In this document: positions 8,260-15,896 of the stretch, one piece after another | Layout: the number at the start of each line of letters is the position of its first letter | Position numbering within the stretch: the first letter of the stretch is position 1 | Assembly (NCBI RefSeq): GCF_027497355.1 | Contig: NZ_CP114909.1 | Span: forward strand, 4,917,001 to 4,981,000 | From: Micromonospora sp. WMMA1947 | Lineage (GTDB): Bacteria; Actinomycetota; Actinomycetes; Mycobacteriales; Micromonosporaceae | DNA length: 64,000 bases | Reading direction: 5' to 3' | The notes under the pieces: generated by a model | What the model saw: the letters and a program-made list of their open reading frames with translations, nothing else | The model's database searches: none | Told to the model about the DNA's origin: nothing | Position numbers and translations under genes: made by a program

Positions 8260-10047
8260 ATGGCGGGTCGCGGGCGGCTGGACCGGCGTAGCGTGCTCGT
8301 GGCCGCAGGCGGGCTGGTGGTCGCCGGGATCGGCGTGCCGGTCGGGCTGGCCGCCACGAACGACCCGCCGCCGCCCCCGCCGCGCGGCCGTCGACCGATC
8401 AGCATGGCGATGCACCTGCACGCCTCGTTCAGCGAGGGCGTCGCCAGCTACGCCGCCCACCTCGACCAGGCCCGCCGCAACGGCGTCGACGTGCTCTGGT
8501 GGACCGACCACGACTTCCGGGTCGCCGCCCACGACCACCGCCGGGTCGTCCACTTCGACGGCCCGGAGGAACGCGAAGGCGGCCTGGCCTGGACCTGGCA
8601 GCCCGCCACCGAGGGACGGCTGACCGGCTCGGCCGCCGACTTCGTCGACGCGCCGGACGCCCCCGACGGCCCGGGCCGCGCGCTGCGCCTGGTCGCCGCC
8701 GGTTCCGGCACCCACTGGTACGCGGGCAAGGCATGGAACTGGACGCACACCGCCAACATCTCCGACACCACACTGCACCTCGACGTACGCCCCGAAGCGG
8801 CCGGCCGGGACGCCACGCTCACCATGGAACTCGCGCTGTCGCACCACCCGGCCGGACCCGGCCGGCCCGCCGGGCAACTCGTGCTGCGCTACCGCCTCGG
8901 CGGCGTGGACACGGTCCGGCACACGGTGGACGGCCGCCACGGCACCGTCGAACTGCCCGCCCCGGCCAGCGCCTGGCGGCGGCACACGTTCGACCTGCTC
9001 GCCGACGTGCGGCGGCTCTGGCCCGACATCGTCGCCGGGGACAACTCGCTGCGCGGGCTGCGCCTCGGCGTGACAGCGGCCGGTGGCACGCGCGGCGCGT
9101 ACCTGGTGGACCGGCTCGTCTTCGACCGCGCCCGCCGCGCCGGCCAGGCGGGCGAGGAACTGCGCGCCGAGGTGCTGCGCGGCTACGACGGCGCGTACCC
9201 CGGCGTCACCCACCACCGCGCGTACGAGGTGTCGATGGTGCGCCACCTCAACTGGTTCGGCGGCGACGGCACGCTGCCGCGCTTCCCGTCCCCGCCGTAC
9301 CGGGACAACGACGTCGACGCCACCGAACGGATGGTGGAGTTCCTGCACGCGCACGGCGGCGTGGTGTGCTGGAACCACCCGCTGGACACCGAACGCCGGG
9401 AATCCCTGGCCCGCCTGCTGGTCAGCCGCGACGCGCTCGGCGTCGACCTGATCGAGATCGGACGCCGGCCGGTCGAGGACCACCTCTGGGCGTACGACGT
9501 GGCGGCCCGCAACGCGATCCCGCTGACCGCGGTCGGGGTCACCGACGACCACGACGGCACGGACTGGCGGGCCGGCCGGGACCGCAACGTCACCTCGGTG
9601 TGGGCGGCCTCGACCGGCCGGGACGACCTGGTCGCGGCGCTGCGTGCCGGTCAGGCGTGGTTCGCCGACCTGGCCGGCTACCGGGGCGCGCTGGACCTGG
9701 AACTGGGTGGCCGCAGCGCGATGGGCGCGCTCGCCGTGCTCACCGAGGACACCGTCACCGTGCGGCTGCGCGCCACCGACCTGCCCGCCGGGGCCACGCT
9801 GGAGACGGTCACCGGTGAGGTCGACCGGGCCGGTGTCGCGGACCCGACACCGGCGGTCCGGGTCGACCAGGTGCCCTGGCGGCGGTTGCGGCAGGGCTGG
9901 CACGACCTGCCGGTGCGCGTCGGCGCCGGCAAGTACGTCCGCACCCAGGTCCGCGACCGCGACGGCGAGATAGTAGGCGCGAGCAACCCCGTCTGGCTGC
10001 TGCGCACCCCGCCACCGGCCGGAATCCCCCCGTCTCGCCGCTTCTGA
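8260..10047 (+). CDS. Exported PHP-domain (CehA/McbA-like) metallohydrolase
   Basis: A 595-residue protein with a Tat-type leader (LDRRSVLVAAGGLVVAG). PHP-like metal-binding motifs occur in order: MAMHLHASFSEG near residue 50, LWWTDHD near 86, VVCWNHPLD near 370 and GVTDDHDGTDW near 428, all His/Asp clusters expected to bind two or three divalent metals. Between residues 110 and 310 lies a beta-rich insert that looks like a carbohydrate-binding-type jelly roll. Predicted extracytoplasmic phosphoesterase or related hydrolase; substrate unknown. A GGGGGAG-like site precedes ATG 8260. A 63-bp palindrome follows the stop. Confidence 0.75.
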   Translation: MAGRGRLDRRSVLVAAGGLVVAGIGVPVGLAATNDPPPPPPRGRRPISMAMHLHASFSEGVASYAAHLDQARRNGVDVLWWTDHDFRVAAHDHRRVVHFDGPEEREGGLAWTWQPATEGRLTGSAADFVDAPDAPDGPGRALRLVAAGSGTHWYAGKAWNWTHTANISDTTLHLDVRPEAAGRDATLTMELALSHHPAGPGRPAGQLVLRYRLGGVDTVRHTVDGRHGTVELPAPASAWRRHTFDLLADVRRLWPDIVAGDNSLRGLRLGVTAAGGTRGAYLVDRLVFDRARRAGQAGEELRAEVLRGYDGAYPGVTHHRAYEVSMVRHLNWFGGDGTLPRFPSPPYRDNDVDATERMVEFLHAHGGVVCWNHPLDTERRESLARLLVSRDALGVDLIEIGRRPVEDHLWAYDVAARNAIPLTAVGVTDDHDGTDWRAGRDRNVTSVWAASTGRDDLVAALRAGQAWFADLAGYRGALDLELGGRSAMGALAVLTEDTVTVRLRATDLPAGATLETVTGEVDRAGVADPTPAVRVDQVPWRRLRQGWHDLPVRVGAGKYVRTQVRDRDGEIVGASNPVWLLRTPPPAGIPPSRRF

Positions 10048-10067
10048 CCCGCGCCCCCGCTCCCTCT

Positions 10068-10130
10068 CGTCGATCATGAAGTTGGCGGCGACGTCTGTCC
10101 TTTTTGTTCCTGTCAACTTCATGATCGACG
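10068..10130. repeat. 63-bp intergenic palindrome, family B copy 1
   Basis: Perfect 17-bp arms, CGTCGATCATGAAGTTG (10068-10084) and its complement (10114-10130), around 29 bases containing TTTTT. A second copy of identical length lies at 32489-32551. It sits 20 bp after the PHP gene and can serve as a terminator. Confidence 0.85.
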
Positions 10131-10339
10131 AGGTGGGGGCGGTTGCCGGGGTCTGGTACTCGTGGCGGTGTGTCCGATACCGACCACCTGCCGCGCCGCG
10201 CCGTGCCGCGCGAGCGCCCGGCCGCCGACCGGCGACCGGAAGCAGCCGTTGCGGCGATGGCCGGCAGCACCGGCCCGGTGAGAATGACGAGCGAGGCGGC
10301 GCCTGACATCCGCCCGTGGGACGCCGTGGAGTCTGTCGC

Positions 10340-11965
10340 ATGAGCGGCTGGGAACTGTCCGGATACACACCGGTCCGCCGGCTCGGCGCCGGCGCGTCGG
10401 GAAGCGTCGTGCTCGCCACCCACGACCCGACCGGCACCCCCGTCGCGATCAAGTACCTGGTCCGCGACCTGGGCGAGGACTCGGCGTTCCGGACCGCGTT
10501 CCGCGCCGAGGCCCGGCTTCTCGGCGAGATCGACGACCCGCACGTCAGCCGCCTCTACGAGTACGTGGAGAGCCCGCACGGCGCGGCCATCGTGATGGAA
10601 CTGGTCGACGGCGTCTCGCTGCGCCAGATGCTGCGCGAACACGGCCCGACCACGCCGGAGGCCGCGCTCTGCGTCCTCAAGGGCTCGCTCGCCGGCCTGG
10701 CCGCCGCGCACGCACACGGTGTCGTGCACCGTGACTACAAGCCGGAGAACGTCCTGGTCACCGGCACCGGGCTGAGCAAACTCGCCGACTTCGGCATCGC
10801 CATGCCGATCGGTCAGGGCTCCGACACCACGGTGTCCGGCACACCCCGCTACATGGCCCCCGAGCAGTGGACCGGCGCCCCGGCCGCCCCGGCGTGCGAC
10901 ATCTACGCCGCCACCGCCACGTTCTTCGAGTGCCTCACCGGCCGGCCCCCGTACCAGGGACCGGACCTGCTCTCCCTGCGCGACCAGCACGCCAGCGCGC
11001 CGATCCCCGCCGAGGCGGCACCCCCGCCGGTGCACGACCTGCTGCGCCACGGCATGGCCAAACGCCCCGACGAGCGGCCGCCGTCCGCCGAGGCGTTCCT
11101 GGAACTGCTGGAACAGGTCGCCGGCACCGGCTACGGCCCGCAATGGCAGGAACGAGGGCTGCGCGAGCTGGCCCGGCGGGCAGTGCTGCTGGCCGCGCTG
11201 TGGCCGTTCCCGGACCGGGCCGAGGGCGCCACCGCCGTCGCGCACACCGAACTCGGCACGACCGCCACCGGCCGGGGCGGACGGTTCCGCAAGGGCCGCA
11301 CCCGTACCGCCCTGGCCGCCGGCGCCGTGGCCGCCGCCGTCCTGGCCGGGGGCGCCGGCTACAGCTACGCCGCCCACGACGGCACGTCCACCGCCGGCCC
11401 GGCGAGCGCCGCTCCCGCCATCACCGGCGCACCCACACCGGACCCGACCGGCGCCGAGACGCCGAGCCCGTCACCGACACCCGCCCCGCCCAGCGCGTCC
11501 GCCGCGCCACCACCGCCCACGCCGCCGGACACCCCCGACCCGACCGGGACGCCGACCCGTACCGGCTCGCCCACCCCCAGCGCGTCCCCGAGCACCAGCG
11601 CGCCGCCGCCGGACGTGACCGCGCCGGTCGTGGACGGCGTCCGCGCCGACCCGGGTGAACTGGACCCGAAGGGCTGCCCCTACGGCACCAAGACCAGCAC
11701 CGTCTCCGCCGCCGTCACCGACGACCGCAGCGGTCCGGCCGCGCTCACCGTCACGTTCGGCTACACCCTCGACGGCGCCACCGGCACGGTCCGGATGGCC
11801 GCCGCCGGGCGCGGGCTGTTCACCGGCACGCTCGGCCCGCTGTCCACACCCAGGCGCAGCGCCCGCATCCCCGTCCGGGTCACCGCCGCCGACGCCGCCG
11901 GCAACACGACCACCTCGGCGTCACCGGTGTACGTGACGCTCTACCACGACTGCACCCCCGGCTAG
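10340..11965 (+). CDS. Transmembrane Ser/Thr protein kinase with extracellular Cys-pair beta domain
   Basis: A PknB-type kinase of 541 residues. Kinase domain at about 8-265: glycine loop LGAGASGSVVLA, ATP lysine in VAIKYL, catalytic loop HRDYKPENV with Asp near 131, ADFGIAMP near 153, and TVSGTPRYMAPEQW as the activation segment/P+1 loop. A juxtamembrane segment leads to one transmembrane helix near 324-345, a Pro/Thr/Ser linker to about 425, and a roughly 110-residue beta-rich extracellular domain with two cysteines instead of PASTA repeats. ATG 10340 chosen; a GTG at 10316 is in frame. It is followed 54 bp downstream by a membrane protein full of Thr motifs and then an MscS-like protein; the three probably form a signalling unit. 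Confidence 0.9.
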   Translation: MSGWELSGYTPVRRLGAGASGSVVLATHDPTGTPVAIKYLVRDLGEDSAFRTAFRAEARLLGEIDDPHVSRLYEYVESPHGAAIVMELVDGVSLRQMLREHGPTTPEAALCVLKGSLAGLAAAHAHGVVHRDYKPENVLVTGTGLSKLADFGIAMPIGQGSDTTVSGTPRYMAPEQWTGAPAAPACDIYAATATFFECLTGRPPYQGPDLLSLRDQHASAPIPAEAAPPPVHDLLRHGMAKRPDERPPSAEAFLELLEQVAGTGYGPQWQERGLRELARRAVLLAALWPFPDRAEGATAVAHTELGTTATGRGGRFRKGRTRTALAAGAVAAAVLAGGAGYSYAAHDGTSTAGPASAAPAITGAPTPDPTGAETPSPSPTPAPPSASAAPPPPTPPDTPDPTGTPTRTGSPTPSASPSTSAPPPDVTAPVVDGVRADPGELDPKGCPYGTKTSTVSAAVTDDRSGPAALTVTFGYTLDGATGTVRMAAAGRGLFTGTLGPLSTPRRSARIPVRVTAADAAGNTTTSASPVYVTLYHDCTPG

Positions 11966-12019
11966 GAGTACGACAGTGCCCGCTGCCCCGCACCGCAGCC
12001 CGTCCCCGGGACGGCCGGC

Positions 12020-13291
12020 GTGACCCGTCCCGACGAACCGACCGAGGCGCTGCCCACCCGTGCCCTGCCGATCACCGGTGACGCGGACGCCGCCGAGCCC
12101 ACCGTCCACCTCCCCGGGCCGGTGGGCGACCAGCCACCCGCCGAACCCACAGTCCACCTGACCCCGATCCCCGACGACCGCACCGCGGACCTTTCCGCCT
12201 CGGTCACGCCGACGCCGCCCGATGCCGAGCCGACCGTGCACCTGCGGCCGGGCCGGGCAGACGACGCGGGCGAGGCGACCGTCCATCTCCCTCCTCCGGC
12301 GCCGGACAGCGCGGCGGCGGAGCCGACGGTGGCCCTGCGTCCCACCCCGGACGGCAGAGCCGAGGAGGCCGCAGCGTCGTCCAGTCCGGCACCGGAGGGT
12401 GCGGCAGGGGAGCCCACGGTGAACCTGCGCGCGGCTCCGGACCAGGACGCCGGGGAGGTGACGGTCCATTTCCGTGCGGCCCCCGGCAGTCCAGCCGGCG
12501 AGCCGACGGTGAGTCTGCGTCCGGCTCCGGACCAGGCTGCGGGGGAGGCGACCGTCCACATGCGCGCTCCCGCGGGAAACGTGACCGGGCAGGCCACCGT
12601 CTACCCGCGTCCGAGCGCGGAACCGCCCCAGGCCATCGGCGCCGAGCCGACCGCGTCGTGGCAGCCGACCGCCTCCTGGCAGCCCACCGGCGTACCGCAT
12701 CGGGGCCACCCCACCGGGACGGCGGCGACCGGCGCCGGTGCGTACCCGGATCGGACCGGCCAGGCGCGGGCGGTGAGTGGCGTCCCGGCGCCGGGCGGCG
12801 AGCTGCGCTTCGGACCGGGCGTGCCGGCGACGCCGCCGCCCGCGCCGCCCTGGCCCACCGCACCCCCGATCCGCCCGCGCCCGGTCTGGCGTCGCGTCGT
12901 CTCGGTGCTCTCCACGCTGCTCACCGTGGTGCTGTTGCTGGCGGTCGGCCTCTACCTGTGGCAGCGGTTGCGCCCGCTGGAGGTCGAGGGGGTCACCGTC
13001 GCGGTGCCCCGGCCGGCGGGTGTCGCCTGCGACGTGACTGTCGACGTGGTGGCCACCGTGCGTACCAACGGGCGCGGCGGGACGATCCGGTACCAGTGGT
13101 TCCGCTCCGACGCGCCGCCCGGCGCCGTGCTCACCGAACGGGTCGGCGGCGGACAGCAGACCGCGGTGCTCACCCTCAAGTGGACGTTCACCGGCGTCGG
13201 TACGACCACCGGGATCGCCACCGTCAACATCATCGAACCGTCGACGGCGCAGGCCAGCACCCGCGTCGTCTACCGCTGCCCCGGCGGCTGA
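12020..13291 (+). CDS. Single-pass membrane protein with an array of E-P-T-V-H-L-type threonine motifs
   Basis: I do not recognise a named family. Residues 1-215 are acidic, Pro/Ala-rich and probably disordered, and carry about 12 copies of [E/D]-x-T-x-x-hydrophobic: EPTVHL (three times; the first Thr is residue 28), EATVHL, EPTVAL, EPTVNL, EVTVHF, EPTVSL, EATVHM, EPTEAL, DRTADL and EPTASW (Thr about 211). A Pro-rich stretch precedes one transmembrane helix near 292-314 (TLLTVVLLLAVGLYLW), then a 105-residue beta-rich external domain with two cysteines. GTG 12020 is the only sensible start, 54 bp after the kinase gene. Acidic at -2 with hydrophobic at +3 matches phospho-Thr sites read by FHA domains, so I infer a multi-site substrate of the upstream kinase. 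Confidence 0.75.
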   Translation: MTRPDEPTEALPTRALPITGDADAAEPTVHLPGPVGDQPPAEPTVHLTPIPDDRTADLSASVTPTPPDAEPTVHLRPGRADDAGEATVHLPPPAPDSAAAEPTVALRPTPDGRAEEAAASSSPAPEGAAGEPTVNLRAAPDQDAGEVTVHFRAAPGSPAGEPTVSLRPAPDQAAGEATVHMRAPAGNVTGQATVYPRPSAEPPQAIGAEPTASWQPTASWQPTGVPHRGHPTGTAATGAGAYPDRTGQARAVSGVPAPGGELRFGPGVPATPPPAPPWPTAPPIRPRPVWRRVVSVLSTLLTVVLLLAVGLYLWQRLRPLEVEGVTVAVPRPAGVACDVTVDVVATVRTNGRGGTIRYQWFRSDAPPGAVLTERVGGGQQTAVLTLKWTFTGVGTTTGIATVNIIEPSTAQASTRVVYRCPGG

Positions 13292-13364
13292 CCGCGTTTC
13301 CCCGCGCGCGGGTCCGGGTAGCCCCACCCGAACAAACCTGGACCACGCACGTGGAGGCCCTTCG

Positions 13365-14384
13365 ATGAGAGACAACTTCGGGGACGCGGTGGGCGACGCG
13401 TTCCGATCGGTGATGCTGTTCCTGCCCAAGGCGGTCGCGTTCGTCGCGATCCTGATCGCCGGCTGGCTGATCGCCAAGGCCGTGCTCAAGCTCGTGGACA
13501 AGGTGCTGGAGCGGGTCCACTTCGACCGGGCCGTCGAGCGCGGCGGGATCAAGACCGCGCTGGCCCGCTCGAAGTACGACGCCAGCGACATCGTCGCGAA
13601 GCTGGCCTACTACGGCGTGCTGCTGGTCACGCTGCAGCTCGCGTTCGGCATCTGGGGCCCGAACCCCATCTCCGACCTGATCGCCGGCGTGATCGCCTGG
13701 CTGCCCCGGGCGTTCGTCGCCATCGTCATCGTGGTGGTCGCCGCGGCCATCGCCCGCGCGGTCAAGGACATCATCTCCAGCGCGCTCGGCGGCCTCTCGT
13801 ACGGCCGGGTGCTGGCCAACCTCGCCTCCGTGTTCATCCTGGGCCTGGGTGTCATCGCCGCGCTCAACCAGATCGGCGTCGCCACCACCGTCACCACCCC
13901 GGTGCTGATCGCGGTGCTCGCCACCGTGGGCGGCATCCTGGTCGTCGGCGTCGGCGGCGGGCTGGTCCGGCCGATGCAGAGCCGCTGGGAGAACTGGCTG
14001 ACCCGGGCCGAGGAGGAGTCGCGCACCATCGCCACCCACGCCCGCGCGTACCAGGCCGGCCGTCGTGACGTCGAGGCCCGTCTGGCCGCCACCGGCCCGT
14101 ACGCGGACTCCGAGCTGACCCAGCCGGTGAGCCGCGACGCCGAGGCGGACCGCACTCAGCCGGTGCCCGCGTACCAGGGCACCCCGCCGGCCCCGGCCGC
14201 CGCGGACGCCACCGAGCCGGTGCCGCCGCAGGCGGGCGCGGAGGCGACGCAGCACATTCCGGCGTACGCCGACTCCGAGCGCACCCAGCCGACCACGCCG
14301 CGCCAGACGACGGCCGAGCAGGCCACGGACAGCGAGGCCACCATGGTCATCCCGCAGGCCGACGTGGAGAAGTTCCGCCGCTGA
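13365..14384 (+). CDS. MscS/CmpX-like conserved-TM-helix membrane protein with Thr-motif tail
   Basis: A 339-residue protein. Residues 1-215 contain five or so hydrophobic helices with the conserved-TM-helix pattern of small mechanosensitive-channel-like (CmpX) proteins: FLPKAVAFVAILIAGWLIAK, WLPRAFVAIVIVVVAAAIAR and a Gly-rich segment ending in VGVGGGLVRPMQ. The tail (about 245-339) is acidic and disordered with six motifs ELTQPV (Thr252), DRTQPV, DATEPV, EATQHI, ERTQPT and EATMVI (Thr326). Most share acidic -2 and hydrophobic +3 with the motifs in the preceding gene. GGAGG-like AGGCCC precedes ATG 13365, 73 bp after that gene, and a strong hairpin follows. Osmotic or envelope-tension gating under kinase control is inferred from family and context. 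Confidence 0.8.
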   Translation: MRDNFGDAVGDAFRSVMLFLPKAVAFVAILIAGWLIAKAVLKLVDKVLERVHFDRAVERGGIKTALARSKYDASDIVAKLAYYGVLLVTLQLAFGIWGPNPISDLIAGVIAWLPRAFVAIVIVVVAAAIARAVKDIISSALGGLSYGRVLANLASVFILGLGVIAALNQIGVATTVTTPVLIAVLATVGGILVVGVGGGLVRPMQSRWENWLTRAEEESRTIATHARAYQAGRRDVEARLAATGPYADSELTQPVSRDAEADRTQPVPAYQGTPPAPAAADATEPVPPQAGAEATQHIPAYADSERTQPTTPRQTTAEQATDSEATMVIPQADVEKFRR

Positions 14385-14403
14385 CCCGACAGCCGCGACG
14401 AAC

Positions 14404-14431
14404 CGGGGCGGGACCGCACGGTCCCGCCCCG
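14404..14431 (+). terminator. Hairpin terminator closing the kinase locus
   Basis: 13-bp arms (CGGGGCGGGACCG and complement) around a 2-base loop, 19 bp past the stop at 14384. Confidence 0.75.
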
Positions 14432-14473
14432 CTTCGTGCCCGTCGCGGGACCACCCGGGCGCCGCGCGGCGGA

Positions 14474-14587
14474 TAGGATTCCGGCATGACCTGGCGATGT
14501 TGATGCCCACCTGAGCGACGAGGCCGCGGGCCGCCGCGGACGCCGTGCATTCCGACCGGTGTCCGTCACGTCCCGTGGGAAGGTTCC
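14474..14587 (+). promoter_or_regulatory. Leaderless promoter and 5' leader with mini-ORF upstream of the MFS gene
   Basis: TAGGAT (14474-14479) is six bases before an ATG at 14486, the spacing of leaderless transcripts here. That ATG opens only five codons, M-T-W-R-C, with TGA at 14501-14503 overlapping a second ATG (TGATG) that reads M-P-T-stop. About 85 bases of GC-rich leader able to fold follow before the MFS ATG at 14588, which has its own GGGAAGG. This looks like a leader-peptide/attenuation arrangement; inferred. Confidence 0.45.
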
Positions 14588-15817
14588 ATGCTCGTCGCAC
14601 CTGCCCGCGTACCAGCGACCCGCCGTCTGGCGGCGACGCTCTACGGGTACGCGTTCCTCACCGACCTCGTCCTGCTCTACCCGCTCTACGTGCTCCTGTT
14701 CGCCGACACCGGCTTGTCGGTCGGGCAGATCTCCTCACTGTTCGCGCTCTGGGCGGCCGCCGGCATCGTGCTGGAGGTGCCCTCCGGCGTGTGGGCGGAC
14801 GCGGTGTCGCGCCGTCTGCTGCTCTGCCTGGCACCGCTGCTCGCCGCCGCCGGGTTCGCGCTCTGGGTGCTGCTGCCGTCCTATCCGGCGTTCGCCGTGG
14901 GCTTCCTGCTCTGGGGCGCCGGTGGCGCGCTGCGCTCCGGCGCGCTGGAGGCGCTCGTCTTCACCGAGCTGGAACGCCTCGGCGCGGCCGACAGGTACGC
15001 CCGGCTGATCGGCCGGACCCGCACCGCCGAGGTGCTCGGCGCGGTCGGGTCCGGGGTGCTCGCCGGGCCGGTGTACGCGCTCGGCGGCTACTTCGCGGTC
15101 GGCGCGGCCAGCGTGGCGACCTGCCTGCTGGCGGCGGCCGTCGCGGCCCGCTTCCCGGAACACCGTCCACCACTCGTCCCGGCGCTGCCGAGCGTCGCGC
15201 CCGGGGGTGCCGCACCAGGGGACGAGCCGGGTGACGACGAGCCCGGCTGGCTGGACAGCCTGCGCCTGGGCCTGCGCGAGGTACGCGGCGACAGTCGCGT
15301 CCGTGCCGCCGTGCTGCTGGTCGCGGCGGTGACCGCGATCTGGGGTGGGCTGGACGAGTACACCGGGCTGCTGGCCGCCGACACCGGCACGGCGGAGGTG
15401 GGCGTACCGCTGCTGCTCCTGCTGGTCTGGGCCGGGATGACGGTGGGCGGGCTGCTCGCGCCGCTGGGCGAGCGGCTGTCCCACCGCGGCTACGCCGGTC
15501 TGCTGGTGTTCGCGGCCGGGGCGACGGCGGCCGGGGCGCTGCTGCGGCACCCGGCGGGGTTCCTGCTGCTCGCGGCCGCGTTCGCCGCGTTCCAGCTGGC
15601 CACCGTGCTCGCCGACGTGCGGCTCCAGGCCCGGATCGCCGGGTCGGCCCGGGCCACCGTCACGTCGCTGGCCGGGATGGCCACCGACCTGACCATCGTC
15701 GCCTTCTACGCGGGGTACGGGCTGCTCGCCGGTGCGGTCGGAAACGCGGCCGCCTTCGCGTTCGCGGTGCTGCCGTACGTGCTGGTGGCGCTCTGGCTCC
15801 TCACCGGTCGAGCATGA
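14588..15817 (+). CDS. MFS transporter
   Basis: A 409-residue, 12-helix major facilitator protein. The cytoplasmic loop between helices 2 and 3 reads VLEVPSGVWADAVSRRLLL, a version of the MFS A-motif G-x-x-A-D-x-x-x-R-R. The central loop (about 195-225) is acidic and long, splitting two six-helix halves; VLADVRLQARI lies in the second half. Ligand is not deducible; this subgroup is usually annotated as drug or metabolite efflux. GGGAAGG lies 5 bases before the ATG. It has its own leader with a mini-ORF, suggesting translation-linked control. Confidence 0.85.
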   Translation: MLVAPARVPATRRLAATLYGYAFLTDLVLLYPLYVLLFADTGLSVGQISSLFALWAAAGIVLEVPSGVWADAVSRRLLLCLAPLLAAAGFALWVLLPSYPAFAVGFLLWGAGGALRSGALEALVFTELERLGAADRYARLIGRTRTAEVLGAVGSGVLAGPVYALGGYFAVGAASVATCLLAAAVAARFPEHRPPLVPALPSVAPGGAAPGDEPGDDEPGWLDSLRLGLREVRGDSRVRAAVLLVAAVTAIWGGLDEYTGLLAADTGTAEVGVPLLLLLVWAGMTVGGLLAPLGERLSHRGYAGLLVFAAGATAAGALLRHPAGFLLLAAAFAAFQLATVLADVRLQARIAGSARATVTSLAGMATDLTIVAFYAGYGLLAGAVGNAAAFAFAVLPYVLVALWLLTGRA

Positions 15818-15896
15818 ATCGCCAGAAAAGGGACCAATGGTCGCGCTCGCGTCCTAGCGTGGGTCCGGACATCGGCGACCCCGGGAGACGATCGCG

